From Notolepis coatsorum (taxonomy: Eukaryota; Chordata; Actinopteri; Aulopiformes; Paralepididae), in the NCBI GenBank assembly GCA_963971535.1, contig OZ020585.1, forward strand, positions 27,460,193-27,524,192: 64,000 nt of DNA, read 5' to 3'. Positions 10,581 to 20,650 of this stretch are shown in pieces. The position numbers were made by a program, and so were the translations under genes. The stretch's first letter is position 1. Every line of letters starts with the position of its first letter. The notes beneath the pieces are model-generated. The model did no database searches and was not told where the DNA came from. It worked only from the letters and a program-made list of their open reading frames with translations.

Positions 10581-11689
10581 TAACTCCAGTTTAAGCAGAA
10601 ATAAGACAAGCAACACATTTAAATAGTTATTGCTATTCAAATAGATTCAATAAGCATATAGGGCCCCAACTATGGAATCTGTTATTATTACGTTTTATTT
10701 TTTCAATGTAATTTTCAGTTTTAATGTCGAGTAATAATAATAATAATAATAATGAGTAATAGACATACAACCTGGATTTAGGCTACTGGAGCTGAGCTGA
10801 ATGTGTTAAAATAGACATAAAAAAGTGAAGGATTGTACTTTGCTAACTGTAATACAATGTTATTTTTTCATAGGAGTCTATGCTGCCAAGTCAAGCACAG
10901 CACTTTTTTCCCCTTCTTCTAAACAATTGAGGTTATTGCAATCTTATTTGAATTTTTAAGCTCGAGTGGAATTTTGTGAGACAATTAGTTTGAAAGCCAT
11001 TTGTCTGAACTTTAAGACCTGCCGTGTGTTATATGACAATTTCTTGTTTGTGATTTAAATAAAGAAAAAACATTTATCTGTACCTTTTATTCCCGTTTAC
11101 AATAATTTACATAACATATTAAGAATTACTAATGTGTATGGGAACTGAATTGTTAAGCTTATGGAATGTAAGGGAAATCTGATCCTAGGTCTGTGACTAT
11201 AGGCAGGAGGCTACGCTGTGGTGACGTCAGTCAGCAGCGCCAAATAGCAGTGTAGTTTCCCAGTGAATGAAAAAATAAACGTTGTTATTTTGCTACCTTT
11301 ACAATTAATTGCGAATATTTTCATGTTGAGCTATAGATTGTGGATAAATACGCACAGAAAGGTACACCATGCGAACGTTAATGCTTTATTTATCTAAAAC
11401 GAGCAGATTTAGAAATGGTCAATGGGGAAATACATTAAGTGGAACAGAGGGTGGAAGAGGAAAAAACGAAAATGACGTAACCACTACACCTCCCTATAGA
11501 CCGGTTCGCTGTATACAAACATACCGTGTTCGAGCCAATCAGCAATACCAACTGAGTCACGTGACCAAGTTGCCCCCTACCTGCATGGGCTGCTGCTCTA
11601 AAAAAGTATGACTGGGCTCTATGGAGAAACCATGACACTCCCGACTAAAAGTTGACCAAACAGGGTAGGTGTGAACGCGCCCTTATAAT
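10581..11689. other. AT-rich sequence without recognised gene
   Basis: There are scattered TAA repeats (10733-10753). A stretch at 11425-11505 recurs in reverse orientation at 31110-31180 (shared AGGGAGGTGTAG and TTCCACCCTCTGTTCC). It is presumably internal sequence of the decayed hAT and unclassified repeats. The 80-residue frame at 11369-11611 has no recognisable similarity. Confidence 0.4.
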
Positions 11690-11768
11690 GCATGTCCCCT
11701 TTAAATTTCGAATGTTGATTTAGAATTCGAATGTCAACATTATGATCGAAGCATTCGGTACAGCCCTA
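11690..11768. mobile_element. hAT right-end fragment (TTCGAA family)
   Basis: It ends in ATTATGATCGAAGCATTCGG TACAGCCCTA, the complement of the left terminus of the complete element at 15583-18026. No partner left end is found nearby. Confidence 0.6.
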
Positions 11769-12005
11769 CCATTTAGAAATAAGGCTCAATATTAATACAG
11801 TACATTTTGTTTGATTAAGACATTTTCTAGGCAACCAATTTTCATACTAGAGCAGGGAGGGGCAACTGGCGGCCCGCAGGCGTCTACCTTAATGATAAGC
11901 AAGCAGTGCAAAAATGCGGAAGCATTCGTCACCGCACGCCACTACGGTAAAGCGCCTTTCTTTTCAGGCCCGCTTTGGGAGCTGTCGCGCGGAAATAGGC
12001 TGTCT

Positions 12006-12295
12006 ATTGCCATTCTCTTTGACAAACTCTAACCTTAACCAGCTCCTTAACAGCGCCTAAACTTAACCGTTCTAACCTTAACCAACTCCGAAACAATGCC
12101 TAACCTTAACCTTAACCTTAACCATGCCTAACCTTAACCATAGAAAGAATATTGCCATTCTCTTTGACAAACTCTAACCTTAACCAGCTCCTTAACAGCG
12201 CCTAAACTTAACCGTTCTAACCTTAACCAACTCCGAAACAATGCCTAACCTTAACCTTAACCTTAACCATGTCTAACCTTAACCGGCGAAAGAAT
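12006..12295. repeat. two 145-bp tandem units rich in CCTTAACC
   Basis: The unit beginning ATTGCCATTCTCTTTGACAA at 12006 repeats at 12151. Each contains runs of CTAACCTTAACC, resembling degenerate telomere repeats. It lies inside the 11887-12622 element. Confidence 0.8.
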
Positions 12296-12336
12296 ACACG
12301 TTAAAAAAAAAATCACGTTAAAAAAAAATATATTTT

Positions 12337-12412
12337 ATGGGATTCGAACTCGCCAGCAAACGAGCTGTAGGATCCACAGCCATGCAGTGTTGCCAATTGA
12401 GCTATTTCTCGA
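12337..12412 (-). tRNA. degenerate tRNA-like sequence
   Basis: On the minus strand an A-box TAGCTCAATTGGC and a B-box AGTTCGAATCCC are spaced as in a tRNA. A hairpin GCTGT-GGATCCT-ACAGC lies where the anticodon arm should be. Position 33 is not T and the T-stem pairs poorly, so it is not a functional tRNA. Pol III recognition is possible. Confidence 0.45.
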
Positions 12413-12810
12413 TACTGAATAAGGGGCGGTGACTTATATATATTGAGCTCCGCTCGTGTCGAACCAAGGCGGGATCTCATGCGCATGCGCGGGCACCTCG
12501 CGCGAGCACGCCGGCGCACGCACGCACCTGAGCGCTGGGCGGCGGAAAATGAAAGGCGCATTACCGCACGCCACTACGGTAGAATGCTTCCGCATTCTTG
12601 CACTGCTTGCTTATCATTAAGGAACAGGCGGCCCGCAGGCCGCATGCGGCCCTCACTGACGCTCCATGCGGCCCCAGGTCAATATTTATAAAAAATTTAA
12701 TAATTATAATATATATCTTTTTTGCATTCAACTAAAGAGGTTGGCAGTCGACTATGGCTCCTTTCGATCGATTAGTTGACTATTCGACTAATAGGGGTCA
12801 GCCCTAGTGT

Positions 12811-12985
12811 GTGGACATATTCAACACTGTTGAAAGTGCCGTGCAGCAATATGGGGGGGTTTGATAAACTGTCCGCTGTTGTTACCGATGGAGCACCCGC
12901 AATGAAAGGAAAACACACAGGATTCGCCGGGCTTCTAAGGCAGAGTGGCGTTGAGTGTACAATGCTGCACTGCATTATACATCAG
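12811..12985 (+). pseudogene. hAT (Charlie/GTF2IRD2-type) transposase exon remnant
   Basis: The frame VDIFNTVESAVQQYGG is followed after a 7-G run (one-base frameshift) by FDKLSAVVTDGAPAMKGKHT, GFAGLLRQSGVE and LHCIIHQ. This is the catalytic-core region seen in Charlie transposases and the host proteins derived from them. It stops at a consensus splice donor CATCAG|GTAAG. The next exon is not recognised. Confidence 0.8.
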
Positions 12986-13749
12986 GTAAGTTCGCTAACA
13001 TAATTTCCATCTATTGTGGGTCACTAATAATCAGCAGTGCAGTGCCATGTGGTACCACGCCGTCCCAGCACTTTTCTGAGAAGTACGCGCACGGATGTGC
13101 ACACAAAAATAAAACGTTATTTCATCTGATGCAGATCGCATGCACAAACATTGAAGTTGACATTCCTTCTATTGTGCGCCAACAGGAGAGACCACAAGTA
13201 TCTCATTAAAGACAGAACCATTATTGACCCACTGTGGGGGTGTGGGGGGGGGGGGGGGGGGTGAATGTCATGCCAGTTTGATAAAGGGTCAATGGGAGGC
13301 ACTCAGGAATGTTTTGTTTAGTAGCAGGATAAAAGTTTATACATTTAATAAAATAATTTATTATTGCACTTTTGATTTACTGTTGTAGTGAAATGCAGCT
13401 TGTTTGTTGAGCAGTGGGCTTTAAGTTCATACATTTATTTTAATAGAAGCCTTAATTATAAATGTCATTTTTGTATATATTTGGGTTACACAGCAATACT
13501 TGAGCTGTATTTAAAAATTTATAAAGTTGAAATTAAGCATTACTAAATGCGTTTGAAATGGAATAAAAACAAAGTTACAAATTATAATAGTTTATATGCC
13601 TTATTTATCACATCTGTGGATATTATGGGCTATTTGAGTGATGGGGTACTACTGGCGGGACTGCCGATAAACAATGCGGCCCCCCAGATTTAGTGTGGAA
13701 ATTTTGTGGCTCTCACCATATACAAAGTTGCCCACCCCTGTACTAGAGT

Positions 13750-14019
13750 ATCTCACACAGGACTTCATCCCCAGAACTGGGAAATCAGCCATATACTGTG
13801 TACAGGATAATATAACGTACAGGTAATATACAGGATAATATACTGTACAGTAAGGAGATCTGAATTACTATAGCTACCACTTTCATCATAAACATGCTAC
13901 TTGGTTTGCTGCCAAGACATTCTCAGGTTAATAATAAATGTATTCCCTTCCTATTGGATTTATGCCGACCTACTTGGGCATTGAGCCAATAATGAAGGGA
14001 TTTTAGAGCAAAGTTGACA
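13750..14019. other. intronic sequence, no feature recognised
   Basis: This is scaf8 intron 2 sequence with a small ACAGGATAATATACTGTACAG duplication near 13800-13850 and nothing else identifiable. Confidence 0.4.
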
Positions 14020-14110
14020 ATGGGTATCGGATCGGTAGTCGGTATCGGCCGATACTCAAAGCCCATGTATCGGTATCAGGACTGAAAAAGTCAATCGGTG
14101 CATCCCTAGT
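14020..14110. mobile_element. hAT right-end fragment (ATCGG family)
   Basis: It has GACAATGGGTATCGGATCGG, then CCGATACTCAAAGCC, ending AATCGGTGCATCCCTA. It matches the right ends of 4708-5924 and 29700-30203. The left part is missing. Confidence 0.7.
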
Positions 14111-14274
14111 TAAAACATCATAGCTGCGGTATCAATTGAGCATCCAAATGAGCAGAAATGGGCAGGGGCACAAGCACAAAAGGGAAGCTGAGGGATAAAA
14201 CATAAAATACGTACAATAAGAATCCTTACCTCTAAGGGGAATTATAGTTCTTTACTTTTAAGATCATTCGTGTC

Positions 14275-15223
14275 TTAACACATTGACTGCCGCTCATGTA
14301 GATCTACGCTTCTGTCGCCCGACGGTTGAGTGCCAGAAACGTAGATCTACGTTTCTGTCACGGTATTTCTTTTATTATCTATTGCCATTCATAATTCAGC
14401 GGGGCACCTTGTGCATACTGTTCTGAGTGTGTCTGAGCTGGCAGACGGTATTATACCGCCCTCTAACGCCTTCGGCCAGTAATGCACCCCGTTAGAAACG
14501 GGTTGGTTTCTTTTCTCTAACGAGCTGCGGCATGGGGGCGGGTCCTAAACACTCCAGCAAAACACACGCTTGTAGGGATGCTTTGGACTACTGACCCCGC
14601 CCGCCCGTTGAAGAGCAATGTCCTTCAACATCGGAGGCACGATCACTGTGGATAACTGGAATGGCGATGAGATTATTGGATTCCTTTTTTTTTTTCATTA
14701 CTTCAGAGACCAGGTAAGGACAATATATGAAAGCTTCCGTTGATCTGATATTTATTTCTACTGCGATTGAAGCTATCTGTGTTATAGCTGTTTGGTTGTT
14801 TTCCGTTGGGTTGCAGGAGGGGGGGGGGGGGGGGGGGGTCTAAATCGCATTGCATGCGTGCACGACAAAGGATGATAGTGATGATCTAGCATTGATTTCA
14901 GGAAGATCCGATAACCAGGCGAAAAATTACAACATGTTTATTGAATTACACAAAAACGCTGCTTGTGTATTTTCCCTGGAATTGCTCAGAAGCGGCCGGA
15001 CTATGTTCATATTCAAAACTGTATAAAACGGAAATGTACGGATGAAAAAAGAATCTGTTTTTTGCACGTTGACCAGAAGCAGCTCAATGAGGCGTTATTA
15101 GAGCCATAGCTATACTATAAAATATAGGTTTAGGTGTACAAAGTACAACTACGTTTACATGGGTTTAATGGATGGCACGGAAGTGGTCACTTCCCGGAAG
15201 GGGCGTGGCACTCAATGTGTTAA
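14275..15223. mobile_element. piggyBac-like TTAA element (949 bp)
   Basis: The left TTAACACATTGACTGCC and the right GGCACTCAATGTGTTAA form the terminal inverted repeat, with TTAA included at both ends. A palindromic GTAGATCTACG repeat lies just inside the left end. A splice-donor-like ACCAGGTAAGG is at about 14709-14719, followed by a G-run. No transposase frame. One of five complete members (others begin 31178, 33045, 39339, 54359). Confidence 0.75.
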
Positions 15224-16734
15224 AGGTGCAATAAATGGTATTTTCTAAGTAAGTGGTCTACATGTTAAAATAATAGCTCTACATTCTGACAGCCACCACT
15301 GATACAGAGTATTTGGACAGTAACATGGGTCTCGCAGTCTCTCCCCTCAGTAAACAGAAAACAACATTTTCTGGAATCCCATTCAGACTTTATCAAACAC
15401 TGCAAAAATGGTCAGACCAAAATGAGAAATACAAATTAGTTATGAACAAATATGTGCTTGAAACAAGTAAAGTAATCTGCTAGTGCAGCAAGATAATTTG
15501 GCTTGGCAAGATTTCTTTAAATAAGTACAAATATATAGGGTTCCTTCTCCTGATTGGATAAAGTTGGAAGGGATACCAGAACTAGGGCTGTACCGAATGC
15601 TTCGATCATAATGTTGACATTTGAATTCTAAAACATTCGAATTTTTTATTTTTAATAATCTTTTATTTTTTTCAATCTGTTTAAACCAATGGCTACACTA
15701 ATATTATAATATTATACATAAGACGTCACCTAGGGCTGGGCGATATAACGATAACAATAAATATCGCAATATATTTTAATAATCGATATCGAAAAGAAAA
15801 AAAATCATTTTTTTTTTTTTTTTTTTTACGTGCAACAGGGCAGTTTTAAAACCAGAGACAGTGGACAGACTTGTCTTTCTTGCCTGCAACTTAAAGTAAT
15901 GGCTTTGCTTGTCCAAATGACAATACTGACCAAATTGAGATTTATTTTTCTCTTGTCCATTTATTTTGTTTGCTTTCTAATTTAAAATACAGTTTGAAAC
16001 CGTCTGTACACAGTAGGCTATGTGTGCGAGCAGAACTAGACTCCAGTCACGAGTCACGGTGCACATGTGCAGTGGTTTGTCCACCAAAAAAGCGCCAAAA
16101 GATCGAAAATAAACTAGCAGAGCCAGAACTGTTCAACTCCCCTGGGCCCTGTTTCTTGTACCTGGATAACTGAGTTAGCCGGATAACTTTAACTGGATAA
16201 CTGGGTTAGCCGGACTTTCCGGTTTCATGTACGTGGATTTTCCAAATCACCATGACAACATATCCAAAAGTTTGAGCCTGGTCGAAAGCAGAGTTCAAGT
16301 TCAACTTAGCCTGAACCATCGCCACGCCCCCGCAAAGAATTGACGGCCCGTTTCCTGAAACTATTCCCACAGTCTACGATCTGCATTATACCATTCTGAA
16401 TTACGTTCTTGTGCTCCATTCTTCCAGAGGGGGCTTTTGAAATGTAAAATAGACCCAAAATGCTGATACTAAATTCACTTTGTCCTAAATAATGCACGTT
16501 ATATATAGCGTGGCGACAGTGGCGCTCGCTCGTGCGATGTACACATTATGTGGTTATTTTAATTGTAACTGGGATTAAGATGTCTGATGAGATGCGCTGT
16601 TTGACGGATTTGAGAAATTGAATGAGCCGTTGACGTCACATTAATGAATGAGGATAAAGAGATAAACTTCATTCATAACAAAGGATATTCTAAACACGGG
16701 TCCATTAATGTATAAACAATGAATTTATCCCATC

Positions 16735-16806
16735 TGGCACAGTGGTCCAGCGGTAGTGCTCAAGCCTGCCAACCCAGCGACCGGGGTTCAAAACCCGGTC
16801 TTTCCA
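16735..16806 (+). tRNA. tRNA-Gly(GCC)-like sequence, probably degenerate
   Basis: The A-box TGGTCCAGCGGTAG and B-box GGTTCAAAACC are tRNA-spaced. CTCAAGCCTGCCAACCCAG sits at the anticodon arm, with GCC as the likely anticodon and similarity to tRNA-Gly. The T-stem CCGGG/CCCGG pairs only with an 8-nt loop and the acceptor stem does not close. It is more likely a tRNA-derived pseudogene. Confidence 0.5.
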
Positions 16807-16960
16807 ATATGATTTTTTTTAATATAATATTAATGATTATACGCCAAAGTAGCCTGGTTTTAAGTTAAAATATTATAAATCTACATGCATTGAGGATGTC
16901 ATTCTTTATATAGCTCTCAACGTGCACCAAATTGAATTATTCCTATATTGCAAAAAGAAG

Positions 16961-17032
16961 GAGACGACTAGGGTCTTGAACCCCGGTCGTCTGTGTGAAA
17001 GTCAAAAGAACAACCCGTTAGACCACATTGGA
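16961..17032 (-). tRNA. tRNA-Glu(TTC)-like sequence, probably degenerate
   Basis: On the minus strand: A-box TGGTCTAACGG, anticodon-region CTTTCACA (TTC), B-box GGGTTCAAGACCC. The order and spacing resemble tRNA-Glu. The anticodon stem and acceptor stem are poor. It faces the tRNA-Gly-like sequence 155 bp away in the same transposon. Confidence 0.45.
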
Positions 17033-18087
17033 GATAAGTTAAAGATTGACTATACATCAATCAATGGGTAAGAGAGCCGTATCGTAATTCTGTATAACAG
17101 TTAACTAATTATTTTCGCTAGCAAGATCTCATTTGATTATTCAATCCAGCAGGCAAGTTTAAAGAAATATAATCTGATTGATTGAGGTAATGAGGGACTT
17201 AAAATTAGCCTATAGATAACGCATTTAACTTGTCGGCGAGGCGATTGAGCCGTACTGCAATATGTTAATAAAGTTTTAAATCAATTAATCAATCAATGCC
17301 GCTAGAGAATCAGGATTTCTGCGATCGACACCTGCTGTCTTCTCAGCTGAGGCGGGCGCGCGCACTGATCCTGAGAATCAAGTCTGGCTTGAGTTAACGA
17401 GACTGAATCCACCTTCTTGGAACAGGAAAATCCCGGCTTCAAACATCGGGTTAACTGAAGCTGGATAATGACATCTTGATCGACTTAGTTGAACCACGTA
17501 CAAGAAACAGGGCCCTGGAGCCACAGCCAGCAGAGAAGCTGGTTTACTTTAGCTTTTAAACCAGCTGCAGCCTGAGAAATGGAGTGTGAGTGGATGCAAC
17601 ACTAAAGATGGCGGCAATGACAAAGAATTGCTGCAAAATAAACATACATCTGTTGTTTATAATACAAAAAAAAAAAAAAAAAATTTTTTTAATACTTATA
17701 ACAATTAGATAATTATCGATATCGAGAAATATGATAACATTATCATATCGTTATCGCGATATGATTTCTTTCCATATCGCCCAGCCCTACGTCACCATCA
17801 CTTTCATACCAACCGTGCCCTTAATGGATTATTTATGTTGACGAAACTGATGAGTTATATTCATTAAAGAAAGTTGATTTAATAAAAGAGACTCATTTAA
17901 TCAGAATAATCACTTTATAAAAATGTTGGATTTAGTTTGAATATATATATATAGACATTCGAAGCTTCGTTCGAATACTTCAATCGAAGCTTCGAATGTT
18001 AAAAAATGACATTAGGTACAGCCCTAACCAGAACATTTATTTTGTGTTTACTGCAGAGCGGAGGGACTGGGAGACCTATGTTACAGG

Positions 18088-19303
18088 TAGGGATGGGTAT
18101 CGTTAGGATTTTATCGATACTACTACTCCTATCGATACTGCTTAACGGTTCGGTACTTTATCGATACTCTTATCGGTTCTTTTTTATACTTTTTTTATGA
18201 TTTTTATATTTGCAGTTGAGAGCATTGGTCATCTCCCTACAGTAAAGATTAGAAATGATTGAATTATTGTAAATGTGTGTGGAGTGGTGGGAATAGCTGC
18301 TTCAATAATAACTTATAACAACAACAGACAAGTTAGACAACTATGTATACAAAAAAAACGATATACACTGAATGATTAGTTGTTACCTAAAGTCCTTGGA
18401 CTCCACTGTAGAGAACGGGTGCAGGCCTTTGACAACAAACTTTGTCACAGCCCTGTGACACTCGTTCACCCTATCCTCTGTCATCTTTCCTCTAGCTGCT
18501 AGGGAGAAAGGACTTTGGGTGGTGGAGGTATAGAGGGAGGATGTGTGGTGGGCTCACTGGCCTGGGACACATTGGTGGCTGACCTCAGCTTGACGATCTA
18601 TAAAAAGTTTTTAGATTGTAGTATTTGTAGCTAAACAATTATTTTGTTTATTAGCCTATTTGTAATAATTCGTTATTAGCCTAGGAAACTCCGTATCTTG
18701 GCTTACCGGCTGCAGTGGACGTGGATGCAGATGAACCACTGCGCGCAAGGCAGTCGAATACGGCGCATTTCTGCACACTAATATAGTGTTTTGCAAACAA
18801 ATGTTTTGATAGATTGCTCGTATTGCCACCCTTACTGGCAAATGTTTTGTTGCACTTGTGAACGCTTCGCTCTATCCGCCATCACGACTCAGTCCATGCA
18901 GAGCTGTCTGTGTCTGTGTGCAGCGCGCGTCGGCACGGAGACAGCGCTGAGATGCTTCCAGCTGCAGCACATCAGGTGTGCGGGGCTTGTATGTGCAGGG
19001 CTTGTAAGCGCTGCTGTCTGACGTGCTGCAGCTGCATACTATTGACAGCGCTTTCATTAAGGAGTACCCGTATGTATGTGTAGCGCGACTCGCGAGGAGT
19101 GTGTGTAATAATGACTCGCTGCTTCTCGTGCAGAGACAGAGAGAGGAGAGATCGTTCGCAACTTTTAAATAATAATAATAATAATAATAATTTCTCTAGA
19201 GTATCGATAGCAGTACCGAGGACGTCTGAGCTTATAAATACTCCGGTATTTTCTAATATAGTACCGGTTCCCGTTTAAAACCGGGGTCCGGGGGGCATCC
19301 CTA
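18088..19303. mobile_element. hAT MITE with TATCGATAC iterons
   Basis: This is a 1216-bp element with ends TAGGGATGGGTATCGTTAGG and GGTCCGGGGGGCATCCCTA. The perfect 8-bp duplication is GTTACAGG (18080-18087 and 19304-19311). TATCGATAC/GGTACCG motifs are at both ends, and a TAA run is near 19170. It is inserted in the right arm of the 15265-19342 MITE. Non-coding. Confidence 0.88.
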
Positions 19304-19342
19304 GTTACAGGCCAAACACTGTAAGAATGTAGAGCTATTTAA

Positions 19343-19786
19343 CACACTAATCACCCTTAAAATAAATAGACAATTCTCTTCATCAGCATTAGCCCAATAT
19401 TAAATTAGGGGCTGTGACTACTTCTGCAGTATATATATATTGCATCAGAGTTCAACAGTAGAGTCGGGCAACAGTTCAAATTATCCATATATTCTAAGAA
19501 ACTGTAAGGTAGGTTTACTAAGGTTCACTTTACTTCTGTAATGCACATCAATTTGTGCAATGTGTGCTTTTGTTTTTCAAACTGGCAGAACTGCTGTCCT
19601 CAGGTAGCATTGGTTCTACTGTTACAGAACATTGAAAATAGGGAATACAAATTTGATTCACTTAGTAACTCGCGCCTGCTGCTCTCATTTAGATCCAAAA
19701 CCCGGTTGAACCTGGCAGTTCGCCCAGGCAGGGGGGCGAGTGGAGCTAAAACAGTCAGCTAGTCTGGGAAATAAATTACTTATCAA
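19343..19786. other. intronic sequence, no feature recognised
   Basis: Non-repetitive by eye, with a short TATATA run. The 73-residue frame at 19541-19762 shows no known motif and carries no splice or codon support. Confidence 0.4.
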
Positions 19787-20650
19787 CAGGGCTCTACGCT
19801 AACCTTTTTCACTAGGGGCACAGGTGCTCCTAAATGAAAAAATTTAGGAGCACACAAAGAAATTTAGGAGCACCCAAAAATATTTAGGAGCACAGTGAAA
19901 ATATTTCAAGTAACAGTTTTTTTTTTTTTTTTTAATAAATGTATATTTGTACTGTGCGTGCATGTGCAAACGGGAACGGGACACACATCTGTGCAATAGC
20001 ACATACCACCAAAGTCACTGGCCCACTGTGTGCGTGTGTGTGTATCATCTGCGTGTGCAAACGGGAATGGAACAGACATTTGAACTATTAATTAAGTGAT
20101 TAATGCCTACTGTGGCAAAGTTGTAGCCAATAAGAAATCTAATAAGAAAGGCAGTGACATTGAACAAAAAGGAGACACTGGCATTACCACCAGGGCCATC
20201 AGTAGAGGGGGGAGCTAGTGTTGCTCTTCTAGAAAAAGAATCCTTTCAGGTAGGGATGCACCGAATGGGAAATTCTTGGCCGAAACCGATACCGAAAATA
20301 GGAAACAGTTGGCCGAAAACCGAATGCCGAAAGGCCAAAAATGATTCATAGAATAGATTTTTTTTTACCAATGTTGTTCAGCTACCTGATTATGGAAAAA
20401 TATATGATTATGGCAAAACTTAACTTAAATAATAAATAATCACTATTATGGGTCCATAAAACATTTATTCAGCACTTCTGAATGCATACAGCACATTAAT
20501 TCCAAGTCAAGTGCATTTTCTTTTCTCTGTAGGATAACTACAAAGTGCATTCAGAACAAAGCCAATGTGCTTTAAAACTGCATAAAGATCTGCACACATG
20601 AGGGAGAATAGCTTATAGCAGACTTAATGATGTTACTGTAGTGGCTACAC

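Larger units (their letters stand above)
11887..12622. mobile_element. nested element with 40-bp TIRs
   Basis: The left CCTTAATGATAAGCAAGCAG continues as TGCAAAAATGCGGAAGCATTC, and the right end is its complement. A GGCGGCCCGCAGGC direct repeat lies just outside both ends (11868-11881, 12627-12640), separated by 4-5 bp. This does not fit a simple target duplication. Inside are TTAACC-rich tandem repeats and a tRNA-like sequence. Family unknown. Confidence 0.65.
11853..13740. mobile_element. Charlie-like hAT element with transposase remnant
   Basis: The left end CAGGGAGGGGCAACTGGCGG and the right end CAAAGTTGCCCACCCCTG have a perfect 8-bp duplication TACTAGAG (11845-11852 and 13741-13748). 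The GGCCCGCAGGCCGCATGCGG ends are typical of vertebrate Charlie-type hATs. It contains a transposase exon remnant (12811-12985) and a nested TIR element (11887-12622). A right-end fragment of another hAT, ending GTCAGCCCTA, lies near 12740-12806. Confidence 0.88.
16146..17513. mobile_element. DNA element with GCCCTGTTTCTTGTAC ends (level 4 of nest)
   Basis: The ends are GCCCTGTTTCTTGTACCTGG and its complement CACGTACAAGAAACAGGGC. A 5-bp CCTGG lies on both sides (16141-16145 and 17514-17518). The undisturbed host sequence at 33719-33760 and 53521-53560 (reverse strand) confirms the insertion point. GGATAACTG..TTAGCCGGA repeats lie inside the left end. It carries two tRNA-like sequences in opposite orientations. 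Superfamily not certain (Harbinger-like appearance). Confidence 0.75.
15731..17789. mobile_element. hAT MITE with ATCGATATCG iterons (level 3 of nest)
   Basis: The ends are TAGGGCTGGGCGATATAACG and ATATCGCCCAGCCCT(A). The duplication is ACGTCACC with a one-base ambiguity at the right border. The same family is at 33487-34162 and 53262-53981. An open stretch at 15970-16140 recurs in all three copies (MLSNLKYSLKPSVHSRLCV start, PPKKRQKIENK basic patch). It hosts the Harbinger-like insert 16146-17513. Confidence 0.87.
15583..18026. mobile_element. hAT element with TTCGAA iterons (level 2 of nest)
   Basis: The left end TAGGGCTGTACCGAATGC and the right end TTAGGTACAGCCCTA delimit it. The perfect 8-bp duplication is ACCAGAAC (15575-15582 and 18027-18034). 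The right subterminal has ATTCGAAGCTTCGTTCGAA. It is 2444 bp including the insert 15731-17789, so about 0.38 kb on its own. Confidence 0.88.
15265..19342. mobile_element. long-TIR MITE interrupted by two hAT insertions
   Basis: The left AATAGCTCTACATTC and the right GAATGTAGAGCTATT begin inverted arms of more than 100 bp. The right arm can be followed through TTACAG-GCCAAACACTG and GGGACTGGGAGACCTATG once the inserts at 15583-18026 and 18088-19303 are removed. The uninterrupted relative is 61838-62168. The exact outer borders are uncertain because similarity extends a little further left. Confidence 0.7.

Noticed and set aside
16735-17032. Functional tRNA genes
   Set aside because: A and B boxes are good but acceptor and T stems do not close; recorded as tRNA-like only.
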